Origin: an uncultured Bacteroidia bacterium
Lineage (GTDB): Bacteria > Bacteroidota > Bacteroidia > J057 > CALLMJ01
Direction of reading: 5' to 3'
Length of the DNA: 36,407 bases
Assembly: GCA_938006875.1 (NCBI GenBank)
Contig: CALLMJ010000100.1
Location: forward strand, 1 to 36,407
In this document: positions 1 to 8,096 of the stretch, piece by piece
How the letters are laid out: each line of letters starts with the position of its first letter
Position numbering within the stretch: the first letter of the stretch is position 1
Program-made: the position numbers and the translations under genes
The notes under the pieces: generated by a model
Seen by the model: only the letters and a program-made list of their open reading frames with translations
The model's database searches: none
Told to the model about the DNA's origin: nothing

Positions 1-1
1 A

Positions 2-454
2 CCTTTTATTGAAGGAATAAGCCATGATGCAATTGTCATTCAAATTCCTGCCATCAAGAAAAAGAAAGGTAAAAAAACGGACTTAGAGAAGGTTTTGAGT
101 GTATTTGATGTAGCCATGATGCGTTTTGTAGAATTTGAGGAGAGTGAATTTCCTGTAAGTCATTACAGTATCTTGAAACGTTTGATTTATATATCCAAAG
201 ATGTAGAAACGCAAAAACAAATGGATGTAGAAGATGATTTTTTAGATGAGTTAAGGATAAGAGAGGAAACTCATGAAGAATTACAAATGAAATTAGAAGA
301 GAAAGAAAAATTACTAGAAGAAGAAAAGAAAAGAGCCGAAGAAAATCGTTTGAAACTCATAAAAACTGCAAAATTTCTAAAATCTCAAAATTATGATACT
401 CAAACAATAATTAACATTACAGGCTTGTCTCAACACGAAATTGATAAATTGTAA
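2..454 (+). CDS. Rpn/PD-(D/E)XK nuclease-transposase family protein, C-terminal part
   Basis: The reading frame is open from base 2, so this is the 3' part of a gene that begins outside the window. About 150 residues are visible. The first section (IEGISHDAIVIQIPAIKKKK) and the following VFDVAMMRF resemble the end of the catalytic part of Rpn-like 'recombination-promoting nuclease / putative transposase' proteins. Then comes a strongly charged Glu/Lys coiled coil and a short C-terminal helix-turn-helix-like tail ending in TGLSQHEIDKL, a layout common in this family. The catalytic PD-(D/E)XK residues lie upstream and cannot be checked. The family is usually multicopy in Bacteroidota genomes. 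Family assignment rests on layout and tail similarity and is moderate. Confidence 0.6.
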   Translation, partial: PFIEGISHDAIVIQIPAIKKKKGKKTDLEKVLSVFDVAMMRFVEFEESEFPVSHYSILKRLIYISKDVETQKQMDVEDDFLDELRIREETHEELQMKLEEKEKLLEEEKKRAEENRLKLIKTAKFLKSQNYDTQTIINITGLSQHEIDKL

Positions 455-482
455 TTGGTATAGAATTTCTAAAATTTCTTCC

Positions 483-490
483 TATATTTG
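483..490 (+). promoter_or_regulatory. TAnnTTTG box before the Rpn-like stub
   Basis: The sequence TATATTTG matches the Bacteroidota -7 element and ends 5 nt before the ATG at 496. No clear TTTG lies 19-20 nt upstream, so only the -7 half is supported. It suggests the broken downstream stub once had its own promoter. Confidence 0.35.
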
Positions 491-495
491 CAAAT

Positions 496-653
496 ATGCT
501 CATTCAAATTGCTAATCCCTTATATGATGTGGTTTTTAATTCTTTAGAAGCCAAACTATATGCGCAAATTGTATTTTTTTGAGACATAAAGAAGATGCAA
601 TTCGGAAAGTTCGTAAATTAGATAAATTCTTATTACAATTTCAACCCAAATGA
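496..653 (+). pseudogene. Degenerate stub with an Rpn-family-like N-terminus
   Basis: An ATG at 496 opens MLIQIANPLYDVVF, the start typical of the Rpn-like nuclease/transposase family whose C-terminus lies just upstream. The frame stops at TGA 580-582, immediately after a run of seven T. Adding one T to that run would continue the peptide as LRHKEDAIRKVRKLDK and end at 651-653, overlapping the next gene's ATG. Even with that repair the product is only about 52 residues and has no room for a nuclease domain, so it is best read as a relic of a second family member after deletion plus a homopolymer frameshift. A sequencing error in the T run is possible but would not restore a full-length gene. 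Confidence 0.45.
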
Positions 654-1462
654 AATCATTTTATTTATTGTGGATTTTAATTTTTAATACAGCTATTCAA
701 GCTCAAATACCTTTAAAAAAATACCAAACCATTGTTTTAGAAGGTCATAAATGCGATATTGCTTTGCCAACTGATAGCATTCCTGTTAAAGGAAACTTAA
801 TTTTGTTGCAGGGTTGGAGTTTCTCCAAAGAAGATTGGTGTTTAAGATCTAGTGTTTGTAAAAAAGCATTATCACAAGGTTATCGTTTAATTATGCCTGA
901 AATGGGAAAAAGTACTTATCAATCTCAAAATTATCCTGAAACTCGTAAAGATTGGTTAGTTTATCCAACAAGAAAATGGCTCACAGAAAAATTAATTCCT
1001 CATCTACAAAATGAATATCAAATTTTGACTGAAAAAGAAAATAATTTCGTATTGGGATTATCCACTGGAGCAAGAGGAGTTTTGTTAGTTACTCTGGATT
1101 TACCTCATTTATTTAGAGCTATAGCTGCTCTGTCTGGAGATTATGACCAAACTTTAATCCCCCAAGATGGAGTAATGAATGGTTTTTATGGTAGTTTTAA
1201 AAATTTTCCTGATAGATGGAAAACTCATGATAACGTGATTTATTTAATGAAAAACTTTTTTACTCCAATTTATATTGGTCATGGCAAATTAGATCCAGTA
1301 ATACCCTTTAACCAGTCAGAAATTCTATATCAACATATAAAAAAAGTGTCTCCAAATTTAAAAGTAATTTATCATTTAGACGATAAAGCAAAACATGATT
1401 ATCTATATTGGGAAAGCGAAGTAAAACCAGTGTTAGAATTTTTTGAAAGTTTTGAAAAATAA
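650..1462 (+). CDS. Secreted alpha/beta-hydrolase
   Basis: A 270-residue protein with a Sec signal peptide (residues 1-19, ending AIQAQ) followed by an alpha/beta-hydrolase fold. The nucleophile elbow is GLSTG with Ser138. Asp215 in GHGKLDPVIP and His249 near the C-terminus (KAKHDYLYW) complete a plausible triad in the right order. The region around residues 158-165 (AALSGDYD) resembles esterase-D/dienelactone-type periplasmic esterases. The substrate cannot be told from sequence. The gene stands alone, overlapping the last bases of the degraded stub upstream and converging on the methyltransferase gene. The ATG at 650 is chosen because it begins the signal peptide directly. Confidence 0.8.
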   Translation: MKSFYLLWILIFNTAIQAQIPLKKYQTIVLEGHKCDIALPTDSIPVKGNLILLQGWSFSKEDWCLRSSVCKKALSQGYRLIMPEMGKSTYQSQNYPETRKDWLVYPTRKWLTEKLIPHLQNEYQILTEKENNFVLGLSTGARGVLLVTLDLPHLFRAIAALSGDYDQTLIPQDGVMNGFYGSFKNFPDRWKTHDNVIYLMKNFFTPIYIGHGKLDPVIPFNQSEILYQHIKKVSPNLKVIYHLDDKAKHDYLYWESEVKPVLEFFESFEK

Positions 1463-1511
1463 GAAAATTTCTCTCGTAATTAATAGAGTTGCAAAGTCCC
1501 AATACTTTATA

Positions 1512-2234
1512 TTATACTTTTTGAACCCATAATATTATCCTTGAACTTTCTGAGTTTAATGGCTGAAGTTCATAATCTCCAAATTGATTAATTATTTTAA
1601 AACCTGTTTTTTCTAACATTTCTTGTAAATCTTTAGGTGTAAAAAGGCTAACTTTTTCATAAAATGTATAAAACTGGGTGCCTTCGGTAATGAGTATTTT
1701 TTTTACAATTTTTTGATTTTCAATGTACTTATGAATTTCAAAATGAATATTATTCAATAATTTGGTTTCGTGAGGTACTAAATGCTTTAATACCCAATCG
1801 GAATGCAAAAAGTCTAAAACAAAATATCCATTAGGTAATAGATGTTCATAAACATTTTTTAGAACGAGTAAATTGTCATCTATATTTTCAAAATATCCAA
1901 ATGAAGTAAACAAACTCAAAATGAGTTGAAATTTTTGTGGCAAATAAAAATTTCTCATGTCTTGAACTTCAAATTGAAGGTGAGAATTTTCAAACTTTTT
2001 GGCTTCAATTATAGATTTTTTAGATAAATCAAGCCCATAAACTTTATATCCTAAATGATGAATAAATTTTGCATACCTACCACGCCCACAAGCTAAATCT
2101 AAAATCCATTCCTCTGAATTTAAAGGAATAAATTTTAATAAATTACGAATAAAAAATTGAGCTTCTTCATCATTTCTGTGCTGATAAAGAATTTTGTAGT
2201 AATGAGTATCAAACCAATTTTCAAACCATTGCAT
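1512..2234 (-). CDS. Class I SAM-dependent methyltransferase
   Basis: This 240-residue protein has the Rossmann-like methyltransferase core. Motif I is ILDLACGRGRYAKF at residues 44-57, followed by an acidic strand end (VYGLDLSKKS, 66-74), the motif II/III region DMRNFYLP, and a motif IV-like hydrophobic strand near LILSLFTSFGYF. The later segment LLPNGYFVLDFL matches motif V-VI of small-molecule methyltransferases. There is no membrane segment or nucleic-acid domain. It is a single gene convergent with the hydrolase and divergent from the malic enzyme. A TACTTTTG box on its strand at 2265-2272 lies 30 nt upstream of the ATG. Substrate unknown. Confidence 0.85.
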   Translation of the reverse strand: MQWFENWFDTHYYKILYQHRNDEEAQFFIRNLLKFIPLNSEEWILDLACGRGRYAKFIHHLGYKVYGLDLSKKSIIEAKKFENSHLQFEVQDMRNFYLPQKFQLILSLFTSFGYFENIDDNLLVLKNVYEHLLPNGYFVLDFLHSDWVLKHLVPHETKLLNNIHFEIHKYIENQKIVKKILITEGTQFYTFYEKVSLFTPKDLQEMLEKTGFKIINQFGDYELQPLNSESSRIILWVQKV

Positions 2235-2298
2235 ATCAAAAATTTTTTGAGTTCAAAATTTTATCAAAAGTAGCAATTTTTAGCATGAAAAAAAGCAT

Positions 2299-2306
2299 TA
2301 GCTTTG
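2299..2306 (+). promoter_or_regulatory. TAnnTTTG box upstream of maeB
   Basis: TAGCTTTG fits the Bacteroidota -7 consensus and ends 7 nt before the first in-frame ATG at 2314, leaving little or no untranslated leader. No matching TTTG element is present at the usual distance, so support is partial. Confidence 0.4.
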
Positions 2307-2313
2307 TAAAAAA

Positions 2314-4608
2314 ATGGTAATGAAAATTAAAACTAACAAGAAAGAAGATGCTTTAGAATACCATAGCAGTGGAAGAAAAGGGAAAATTGAAGTTATTTCT
2401 ACGAAATCAGTAGCGACACAAAGGGATTTATCATTAGCTTATTCACCAGGAGTTGCTGAACCATGTAGAGAAATTGCTAAAAATGTAGAAGATGTTTATG
2501 AATATACAGCAAAAGGAAATTTAGTAGCTGTAATTACGAATGGTACAGCAGTTTTAGGATTAGGAAATATAGGTCCAGAAGCAGCAAAGCCTGTGATGGA
2601 GGGAAAAGGAGTTTTGTTTAAAAAATTTGCGGATATAGATGTTTTTGATATTGAAGTAAATGCTCCTGATGTAGAAACATTTATTCAAGTAGTAAAAGCT
2701 TTGGAACCCACTTTTGGTGGTATTAATTTAGAGGATATCAAAAGCCCTGAATGTTTTGAAATTGAAAAAAGATTAAAACAAGAATTAAAAATTCCTATTA
2801 TGCATGATGATCAACATGGAACTGCGATTATCTCGGCTGCTGGTCTTATTAATGCTTTAGAATTGGTGAATAAAAAAATAGAGGATATTCAAGTAGTTGT
2901 AAGTGGCGCGGGTGCTGCTTCTATTGCTTGTTTAAATTTATATTGCAAATTAGGGCTGAAGCCTCAAAATGTACTTTTATTTGATAGTAAAGGAATTATC
3001 CATAAAAATCGTGAAAATATCAAAGAATTTCAAAAAATTTATGCTACCGAACGTACGAATATAAAAACCTTATCAGATGCCATGAAAAATGCAGATGTTT
3101 TTATTGGTTTATCGGTTGCTAATATGATTTCCCAAGAAATGATTCAAAGTATGGCACCTCATCCTATAGTTTTTGCTATGGCAAATCCAGACCCTGAAAT
3201 TTCTTATTCTGATGCAATCGCAGCAAGAGAAGATGTTATTGTAGCCACAGGACGTTCTGATTTCCCTAATCAAGTGAATAATGTTTTAGGATTTCCATAT
3301 ATTTTTAGGGGAGCATTAGATGTTAGAGCAACAGAAATCAATGACGAAATGAAATTAGCGGCTGTAAAAGCATTAGCCAAATTGGCTCATGAACCCGTTC
3401 CAGAAATCGTTATTCAGGCTTATGGCGGAAAAAATATTGTATTTGGAAAAGAATATTTGATACCCAAACCCAATGATCCTCGTTTAATTACAGAAATTTC
3501 TATGGCTGTTGCTAAAACCGCAATTGAAACTGGTGTAGCAAAAAATATAATTACTGACTGGGAAAAATATCGTGAGGAGTTAATGAATAGATTAGGAATC
3601 TCTAATCAATTGATTAGAGGCATCGGAGAAAGAGCTAAAAAAGCTCCTAAAAAAATTGTTTTTGCAGAAGCAGATAACTATAAAATTTTAAAGGCTGCTC
3701 AGATTATTAAAGATGAAGGTATTGGTATTCCTATTTTGTTAGGGAACGTCAATGAAATTCATAATAAAATTCAAGAGTATGAGTTAGAATTACAAGATGT
3801 AGAAATCATTGATCCAAGACAAGAAACTCAAAAACTAAAAGAATTTGGTAATATATACTGGAAAAATCGTTGCAGAAAAGGAGTTAGCCAATTAGATGCT
3901 TTTAAATTGATGAGAGAAAGAAATTATTATGGTGTCATGATGGTAGAATTAGGTTATGCGGATACGATGCTATCCGGTTTAACTACTAATTACGCTAAAA
4001 CAACAATTCCAGCTATTGAAATTATTGGTTTAGCAGAGGGAATTCAGTACTTGGCGGGTATGCACATCATACAAATCAAAAAAGAAACTTTATTTTTTGC
4101 AGATACTACCATCAATCGTGATGAAAACATGCAAGTAGATAAATTGGTGGAAATTACAAGATTAACAGCAGAAGCCGTGCAAAGCCTCGGAATTACACCC
4201 AGAATAGCTCTTTTAAGTTATTCTAATTTTGGAAGTAGTAGAAAAAATATATCCGTTCAAAAAGTGATTCAAGCAGTTGAAATCTTAAAACAAAAATATC
4301 CTCAATGGATTATTGATGGAGAAATTCAAGCTAATTTTGCTTTACGTCCTGATTTGATACAAGAGCGTTTTCCTTTTAGTGATTTAGCTCAACAAGGTGC
4401 AAATGTGTTAATATTTCCTGATTTAAATTCAGGAAATATTGGTTATAAATTAGTACAAGAATTAGCCAACGCTTCAGTAATTGGACCCATTTTGTTAGGA
4501 TTAAATAAGCCTGTTCATATTTTACAATTAGGAAGCAGTGTTGATGAAATTGTGAATATGGCAAGCTATGCTGTCATGGATTGTCAAAAAAGAAATGCAA
4601 ATTATTGA
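2314..4608 (+). CDS. maeB: NADP-dependent malic enzyme with C-terminal phosphotransacetylase-like domain
   Basis: A 764-residue two-domain protein of the MaeB type, converting malate to pyruvate and CO2 with reduction of NAD(P). The malic enzyme half (about 1-425) shows the catalytic Tyr43 in [11 protein letters not shown], Lys98 in [11 protein letters not shown], the metal ligands Glu140-Asp141 ([12 protein letters not shown]) and Asp166 ([10 protein letters not shown]), and the dinucleotide loop GAGAAS at 198-203. The C-terminal half (about 435-760) resembles phosphotransacetylase; in this family it is normally regulatory, sensing acetyl-CoA rather than catalysing. Length matches MaeB (about 760 residues). 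A second ATG lies two codons downstream and either could be the start. The 3' end overlaps truA. Confidence 0.95.
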   Translation: MVMKIKTNKKEDALEYHSSGRKGKIEVISTKSVATQRDLSLAYSPGVAEPCREIAKNVEDVYEYTAKGNLVAVITNGTAVLGLGNIGPEAAKPVMEGKGVLFKKFADIDVFDIEVNAPDVETFIQVVKALEPTFGGINLEDIKSPECFEIEKRLKQELKIPIMHDDQHGTAIISAAGLINALELVNKKIEDIQVVVSGAGAASIACLNLYCKLGLKPQNVLLFDSKGIIHKNRENIKEFQKIYATERTNIKTLSDAMKNADVFIGLSVANMISQEMIQSMAPHPIVFAMANPDPEISYSDAIAAREDVIVATGRSDFPNQVNNVLGFPYIFRGALDVRATEINDEMKLAAVKALAKLAHEPVPEIVIQAYGGKNIVFGKEYLIPKPNDPRLITEISMAVAKTAIETGVAKNIITDWEKYREELMNRLGISNQLIRGIGERAKKAPKKIVFAEADNYKILKAAQIIKDEGIGIPILLGNVNEIHNKIQEYELELQDVEIIDPRQETQKLKEFGNIYWKNRCRKGVSQLDAFKLMRERNYYGVMMVELGYADTMLSGLTTNYAKTTIPAIEIIGLAEGIQYLAGMHIIQIKKETLFFADTTINRDENMQVDKLVEITRLTAEAVQSLGITPRIALLSYSNFGSSRKNISVQKVIQAVEILKQKYPQWIIDGEIQANFALRPDLIQERFPFSDLAQQGANVLIFPDLNSGNIGYKLVQELANASVIGPILLGLNKPVHILQLGSSVDEIVNMASYAVMDCQKRNANY

Positions 4609-5386
4609 AAATACAATTCAAAAATATCGTTATGTTATCAAAATAGCATACGATGGTATGAAGTACAAAGGTTGGCAAATTCAAGAAAATGCAAGTACGG
4701 TTCAAGAAGAAATCGAAAAAGCATTATCCATTGCTTTAAGAGAGAAAATCACTATTGTAGGTGCAGGAAGAACAGATACTGGGGTTCATGCAACTGGTCA
4801 ATTTGCTCATTTTGATAGCTCAAAAAAGTTAGATTTTAATATTGTTCACTTTATCAATGGAATTTTACCTTACTCCATTTCTGTTTTGAACATTTATAAA
4901 TCTATACCAGAATTTCATGCCCGTTTTGATGCAACTTTTAGAAGGTATTTATATAGAATTTGCCTAAAAAAAAACCCTTTTGAAATAGAAAGAGCTTTGT
5001 TTGTTCCCTACAAATTAGATATGCAAAAAATGCAAGAAGCTTCGCAACAACTATTAAAATTTAAAAATTTTGCTTCCTTTTGTAAGGCAAATTCAGATAA
5101 TAAAACCTATTTTTGTGATATTCACTTTGTTGAATGGAAAAGGAATCATGATATTTTAGAGTTTCATATACAAGCCAACCGTTTTTTAAGAGGAATGGTA
5201 CGTGGAGTTGTAGGTACTTTGTTAGATGTAGGTAAAGGGAAACTATCCATTCCTGAATTTATAGAAATTATTGAAAGTCAAGACAGAAAAAATGCCAAAA
5301 TGAATGTTTTGCCCTATGGACTATATTTAGTGGATGTAGGCTACCCCGCTGGTTTATTGATGGAATTAAATCATGAAGAAAAATAA
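4595..5386 (+). CDS. truA: tRNA pseudouridine synthase A
   Basis: TruA isomerises uridines 38-40 in the tRNA anticodon arm. The catalytic Asp lies in GAGRTDTGVHATGQFAHF (Asp61 counting from this start), and other family signatures are visible: IAYDGMKYKGWQIQ near the N-terminus, FHARFDATFRRYLYRI, and NRFLRGMVRGVVGTLLDVG near the C-terminus. The ATG at 4595 gives 263 residues, close to the family norm. An in-frame ATG at 4568 would add nine residues inside maeB. With the chosen start the overlap with maeB is 14 nt, and the 3' end overlaps the histidine kinase gene by another 14 nt, suggesting coupled translation along the cluster. Confidence 0.93.
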   Translation: MQIIENTIQKYRYVIKIAYDGMKYKGWQIQENASTVQEEIEKALSIALREKITIVGAGRTDTGVHATGQFAHFDSSKKLDFNIVHFINGILPYSISVLNIYKSIPEFHARFDATFRRYLYRICLKKNPFEIERALFVPYKLDMQKMQEASQQLLKFKNFASFCKANSDNKTYFCDIHFVEWKRNHDILEFHIQANRFLRGMVRGVVGTLLDVGKGKLSIPEFIEIIESQDRKNAKMNVLPYGLYLVDVGYPAGLLMELNHEEK

Positions 5387-6713
5387 ATTTTTATCAACCC
5401 AGTATATCATGGTTTTTGCTTTGGTATCCATTACACTCCTCCAAATTTATTGGTTGTATGCAAACTATGAATACAAACAAGAACAATTTGAATTGAATGT
5501 AAAAAAAGCTCTTTATGGTTTTAGAAGTGATTACAAAAAAATTCAAATTAAAAAGATTTCAAAAAAACTACCTATTTATCAATATGATTTAGAACATTGG
5601 CTAAAATCTTCACAAATTCCACAGCATGAACAAATTAGAGATTTATTTTTAGAACTCAAAATGCTTTCTGATGACGTATTGTTAAGTTATATTGAAATTT
5701 ATAATCTCCTTAAATCAAATTTAGAAGATGTAGGAATTAAACAAAATTTTGAATTCACTTTAAAAAGTCAGAATAAAACCTATCATGAAACCAAGAATTT
5801 TCAAAATATAGAAAATGAAAGTGTGATGCTATTTCAAATTCCACTATACCCCGAAAAAAGATTAGGACAAATTCCTGTTTTATATTTATATTTTCCTAAA
5901 ATTCACAATAAATTTATTTTTAGTACCCTATTTGAGGCTTTGCTTACATTAATTATTCTGAGTGTAATCATTTATATTTATTTTCAGACATTAGGAAAAT
6001 ATCAAAAACAAAAAAAAATCACGGAGGTTAAAAATGATTTTATTAATAATATGACCCATGAGTTAAAAACTCCCATAGCATCAATATTTCTGGCAAGTCA
6101 AATGTTAAATGAACCCAAAGTAAACGAAAAATTAGAATTAAGAAAAAAATATTTAGATTTAATACAATCAGAGAATAAGAAACTTCAAAATTTAGTAGAA
6201 AAAATTCTTCAAGCAGCCAAATGGCAAAAAGAATCTTTTGAAGTTCAAAGGGAATATTTTTCTTTAAATGAGTTAATTGAGGAAGTTAGTAAACCCTTTT
6301 ATTTATTAGCAAATGAAAAAAAAATTGATTTTCAAGTTGATACACTCATAAAAGATTTTGAGTATTATGGAGATAAATTTTTGTTAAACCAAGCAATTCA
6401 AAATCTTTTGGATAATGCATTCAAATATGGTATAAAAGGAGAAAAAGACAAAATAATGTTAAAAATCACACAAAATCATCAATTTATTGAAATTTCTGTT
6501 AAAGATTTTGGTGATGGCTTGACATTAGACGAGCAAGTTCATATCTTTGAGCAATTTTACAGAGTGCCAAAAGGAAATGTGCATGATGTAAAAGGATTTG
6601 GTCTTGGACTTTATTTTGTGAAAAATATTATTGAAGCCCATAATGGATTTGTAAAAATTTTTTCCGATAAAGGGAAAGGTTCTGAATTTATATTATATTT
6701 GCCGCTATTATGA
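5373..6713 (+). CDS. Membrane sensor histidine kinase
   Basis: A 446-residue two-component sensor. Two membrane helices (about 11-30 and 184-205) bracket a periplasmic sensing region of about 150 residues with no recognisable named domain. The cytoplasmic kinase core has the H-box NMTHELKTPIASI with phospho-acceptor His229, the N-box NLLDNAFKYG (344-353), the G1 box KDFGDGLT (377-384) and the G2 box GFGLGLYF (408-415). It overlaps truA upstream and overlaps the response regulator by the sequence ATGA, so kinase and regulator are almost certainly co-translated partners. The arrangement recalls the RprX/RprY-type pair of Bacteroides, but the signal sensed is unknown. Confidence 0.93.
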   Translation: MKKNKFLSTQYIMVFALVSITLLQIYWLYANYEYKQEQFELNVKKALYGFRSDYKKIQIKKISKKLPIYQYDLEHWLKSSQIPQHEQIRDLFLELKMLSDDVLLSYIEIYNLLKSNLEDVGIKQNFEFTLKSQNKTYHETKNFQNIENESVMLFQIPLYPEKRLGQIPVLYLYFPKIHNKFIFSTLFEALLTLIILSVIIYIYFQTLGKYQKQKKITEVKNDFINNMTHELKTPIASIFLASQMLNEPKVNEKLELRKKYLDLIQSENKKLQNLVEKILQAAKWQKESFEVQREYFSLNELIEEVSKPFYLLANEKKIDFQVDTLIKDFEYYGDKFLLNQAIQNLLDNAFKYGIKGEKDKIMLKITQNHQFIEISVKDFGDGLTLDEQVHIFEQFYRVPKGNVHDVKGFGLGLYFVKNIIEAHNGFVKIFSDKGKGSEFILYLPLL

Positions 6714-7390
6714 AAGTTTTATTAGTTGAAGATGATTTAACACTGGGGACACTACTAAAAGATTACTTCACCGAAGTAAAAGAATTAGATGTTGAATGGG
6801 CGAAAAATGGAGAAGAAGCTGTTAAAGCATTCCCTAAATTTCACCCAGATATTATCATTTTAGATATCATGATGCCTAAAATGGATGGCTTTGAAACCGC
6901 TAAACATATCCGTAAAATTGATGAACATGTCCCTATTCTATTCTTATCTGCTAAGGATATGAAAGATGACATTATCAAAGGTTTTACTTTAGGTGCTGAT
7001 GATTATATCACTAAACCTTTCGATAAAGATGAGCTTTATATGAGAATGAAGGCAATTCTGAAAAGGACTCATAAAACAGATGATTCTGATGTTTTACATT
7101 TTGGTAAATATTCTTTGGATACTATCCAGGATATACTTAAAACTCCTACTGGTGATTTACATTTAACTACTAAAGAATCTAAGTTACTTGAACTTTTAGC
7201 TAGAAACAAAAACCAAATTGTAAATCGTTCTGATGCTTTGTTAAGAGTTTGGAAGGAAGACACTTACTTCAATGCAAGAAGTATGGATGTTTACATTTCA
7301 AAACTTCGTAAATATTTAAAAGATGACCCCACCCTTCAAATTATTAATGTTCATGGAGTAGGTTATAAACTTACCATTGAAAATCAATAA
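6710..7390 (+). CDS. OmpR/PhoB-family response regulator
   Basis: A 226-residue DNA-binding response regulator and cognate partner of the kinase just upstream (4-nt ATGA overlap). The receiver domain (1-120) carries the acidic pocket Glu7-Asp8-Asp9, phospho-acceptor Asp52 (IILDIMMPKMDG), Ser80 and Lys102 (DDYITKPF). The C-terminal winged-helix domain (about 126-223) shows the typical TTKESKLLELLARN, the recognition region SMDVYISKLRKYL and the wing ending NVHGVGYKL. No target sites could be assigned from sequence. All phosphorylation residues are intact. Confidence 0.95.
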   Translation: MKVLLVEDDLTLGTLLKDYFTEVKELDVEWAKNGEEAVKAFPKFHPDIIILDIMMPKMDGFETAKHIRKIDEHVPILFLSAKDMKDDIIKGFTLGADDYITKPFDKDELYMRMKAILKRTHKTDDSDVLHFGKYSLDTIQDILKTPTGDLHLTTKESKLLELLARNKNQIVNRSDALLRVWKEDTYFNARSMDVYISKLRKYLKDDPTLQIINVHGVGYKLTIENQ

Positions 7391-7396
7391 TTTAGA

Positions 7397-7690
7397 ATGA
7401 GAATTAAGCAGAACGAATTTTCCTTAGAGGAAATTTTAAATTTATGGAAAGAAAAAACTCTTTCAAATATAAAAATTTCCTCTGAGAATATTATGGAAAA
7501 TTGGCGTTTTATAGTTGGTGATTTAATCGCTAACCAAACTCAATCTATTTGTATTTCTAATCAGACTTTACAAATTAAAGTATTTCATTCACTTTGGAGA
7601 AAAGAACTTTCTTATCAGGTGGATACCATCAAAGAAAAAGTAAATCAATTTGCTCAATACGAAATAATTCAAAAAGTGGTAATTTCATAA
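7397..7690 (+). CDS. DUF721 (DciA-like) family protein
   Basis: A small 97-residue protein with the DUF721 pattern: an N-terminal helix, then NWRFIVGDLIANQTQSICISNQTLQIKVFHSLWRKELS, meaning a W..IVG element followed by two beta strands and a W..EL helix. DUF721 is the domain of DciA, the loader of the replicative helicase DnaB in many bacteria; Bacteroidota have short single-domain versions like this one. The helicase-loading role here is inferred from family membership only. It starts 6 nt after the response regulator stop and is the last gene of the maeB-truA-kinase-regulator run. The repeat island follows directly. Confidence 0.75.
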   Translation: MRIKQNEFSLEEILNLWKEKTLSNIKISSENIMENWRFIVGDLIANQTQSICISNQTLQIKVFHSLWRKELSYQVDTIKEKVNQFAQYEIIQKVVIS

Positions 7691-7716
7691 ATGAGTCAGT
7701 ACCTGAAATTTTAACG

Positions 7717-7759
7717 TTAGGTATATATGCGATTGTTGAGTAGTGAGTTATGCGAACGT
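7717..7759 (+). repeat. 43-bp direct repeat, left copy
   Basis: This segment recurs at 8019-8061 with a single mismatch (position 16, A versus G). The pair, 302 bp apart, brackets the 29-bp tandem array. No recombinase gene is adjacent, so the pair may be a dispersed element duplicated around the array rather than an attachment site. Confidence 0.85.
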
Positions 7760-7801
7760 ACCGAAACGACTGCTTTCCCCGAAACATGGTCATTTCGGTA
7801 C
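7758..7801. repeat. Inverted repeat at the edge of the tandem array
   Basis: GTACCGAAA at 7758-7766 is the perfect reverse complement of TTTCGGTAC at 7793-7801, with a 26-nt loop. A second copy of CCGAAA inside the loop could compete for the same arm. This could fold as a hairpin in RNA or single-stranded DNA at the junction between the left direct repeat and the array. No T-run follows, so it is not a standard terminator. Confidence 0.6.
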
Positions 7802-8000
7802 AGCTACGCCTACTCAATGACCTTCGGTACGGCTACGCATACTCAATGACCTTCGGTACGGCTACGCATACTCAATGACCTTCGGTACGGCTACGCATAC
7901 TCAATGACCTTCGGTACGGCTACGCATACTCAATGACCTTCGATACAGCTACGCCTACTCAATGACCTTCGGTACGGCTACGCCTACTCAATGAGCTTAG
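7785..8000 (+). repeat. 29-bp tandem repeat array (about 7 units)
   Basis: The phrase CTCAATGACCTTCGGTACGG recurs with an exact 29-bp period at 7813, 7842, 7871, 7900, 7929 and 7958 (the last four bases vary in the 7929 copy); a partial unit precedes it and a diverged one begins at 7987. The central units are identical and the outer ones differ at a few positions (CGCCTA versus CGCATA, GATACAG versus GGTACGG), as expected for unequal exchange within an array. There is no spacer sequence, no convincing reading frame, and it lies between a plus-strand operon end and the 3' end of a minus-strand gene. Its GC content is clearly above that of the surroundings. Confidence 0.9.
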
Positions 8001-8018
8001 GAACGTCCACTTAAATGT

Positions 8019-8061
8019 TTAGGTATATATGCGGTTGTTGAGTAGTGAGTTATGCGAACGT
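8019..8061 (+). repeat. 43-bp direct repeat, right copy
   Basis: Right-hand partner of the copy at 7717-7759, in the same orientation with one mismatch. It ends 35 nt before the stop codon region of the GH31 gene on the opposite strand. Confidence 0.85.
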
Positions 8062-8096
8062 TGTAATCAAAACAAAAATTTTGTTCAATATCTCTA

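Noticed and set aside
7785-8000. Possible CRISPR array (29-bp direct repeats)
   Set aside because: The repeats are strictly head to tail with no unique spacers, and no cas genes are present.
8011-8061. 43-bp direct repeats as phage or integron attachment sites
   Set aside because: Only repeats lie between them and no integrase is in the window, so an attachment-site reading has no support.
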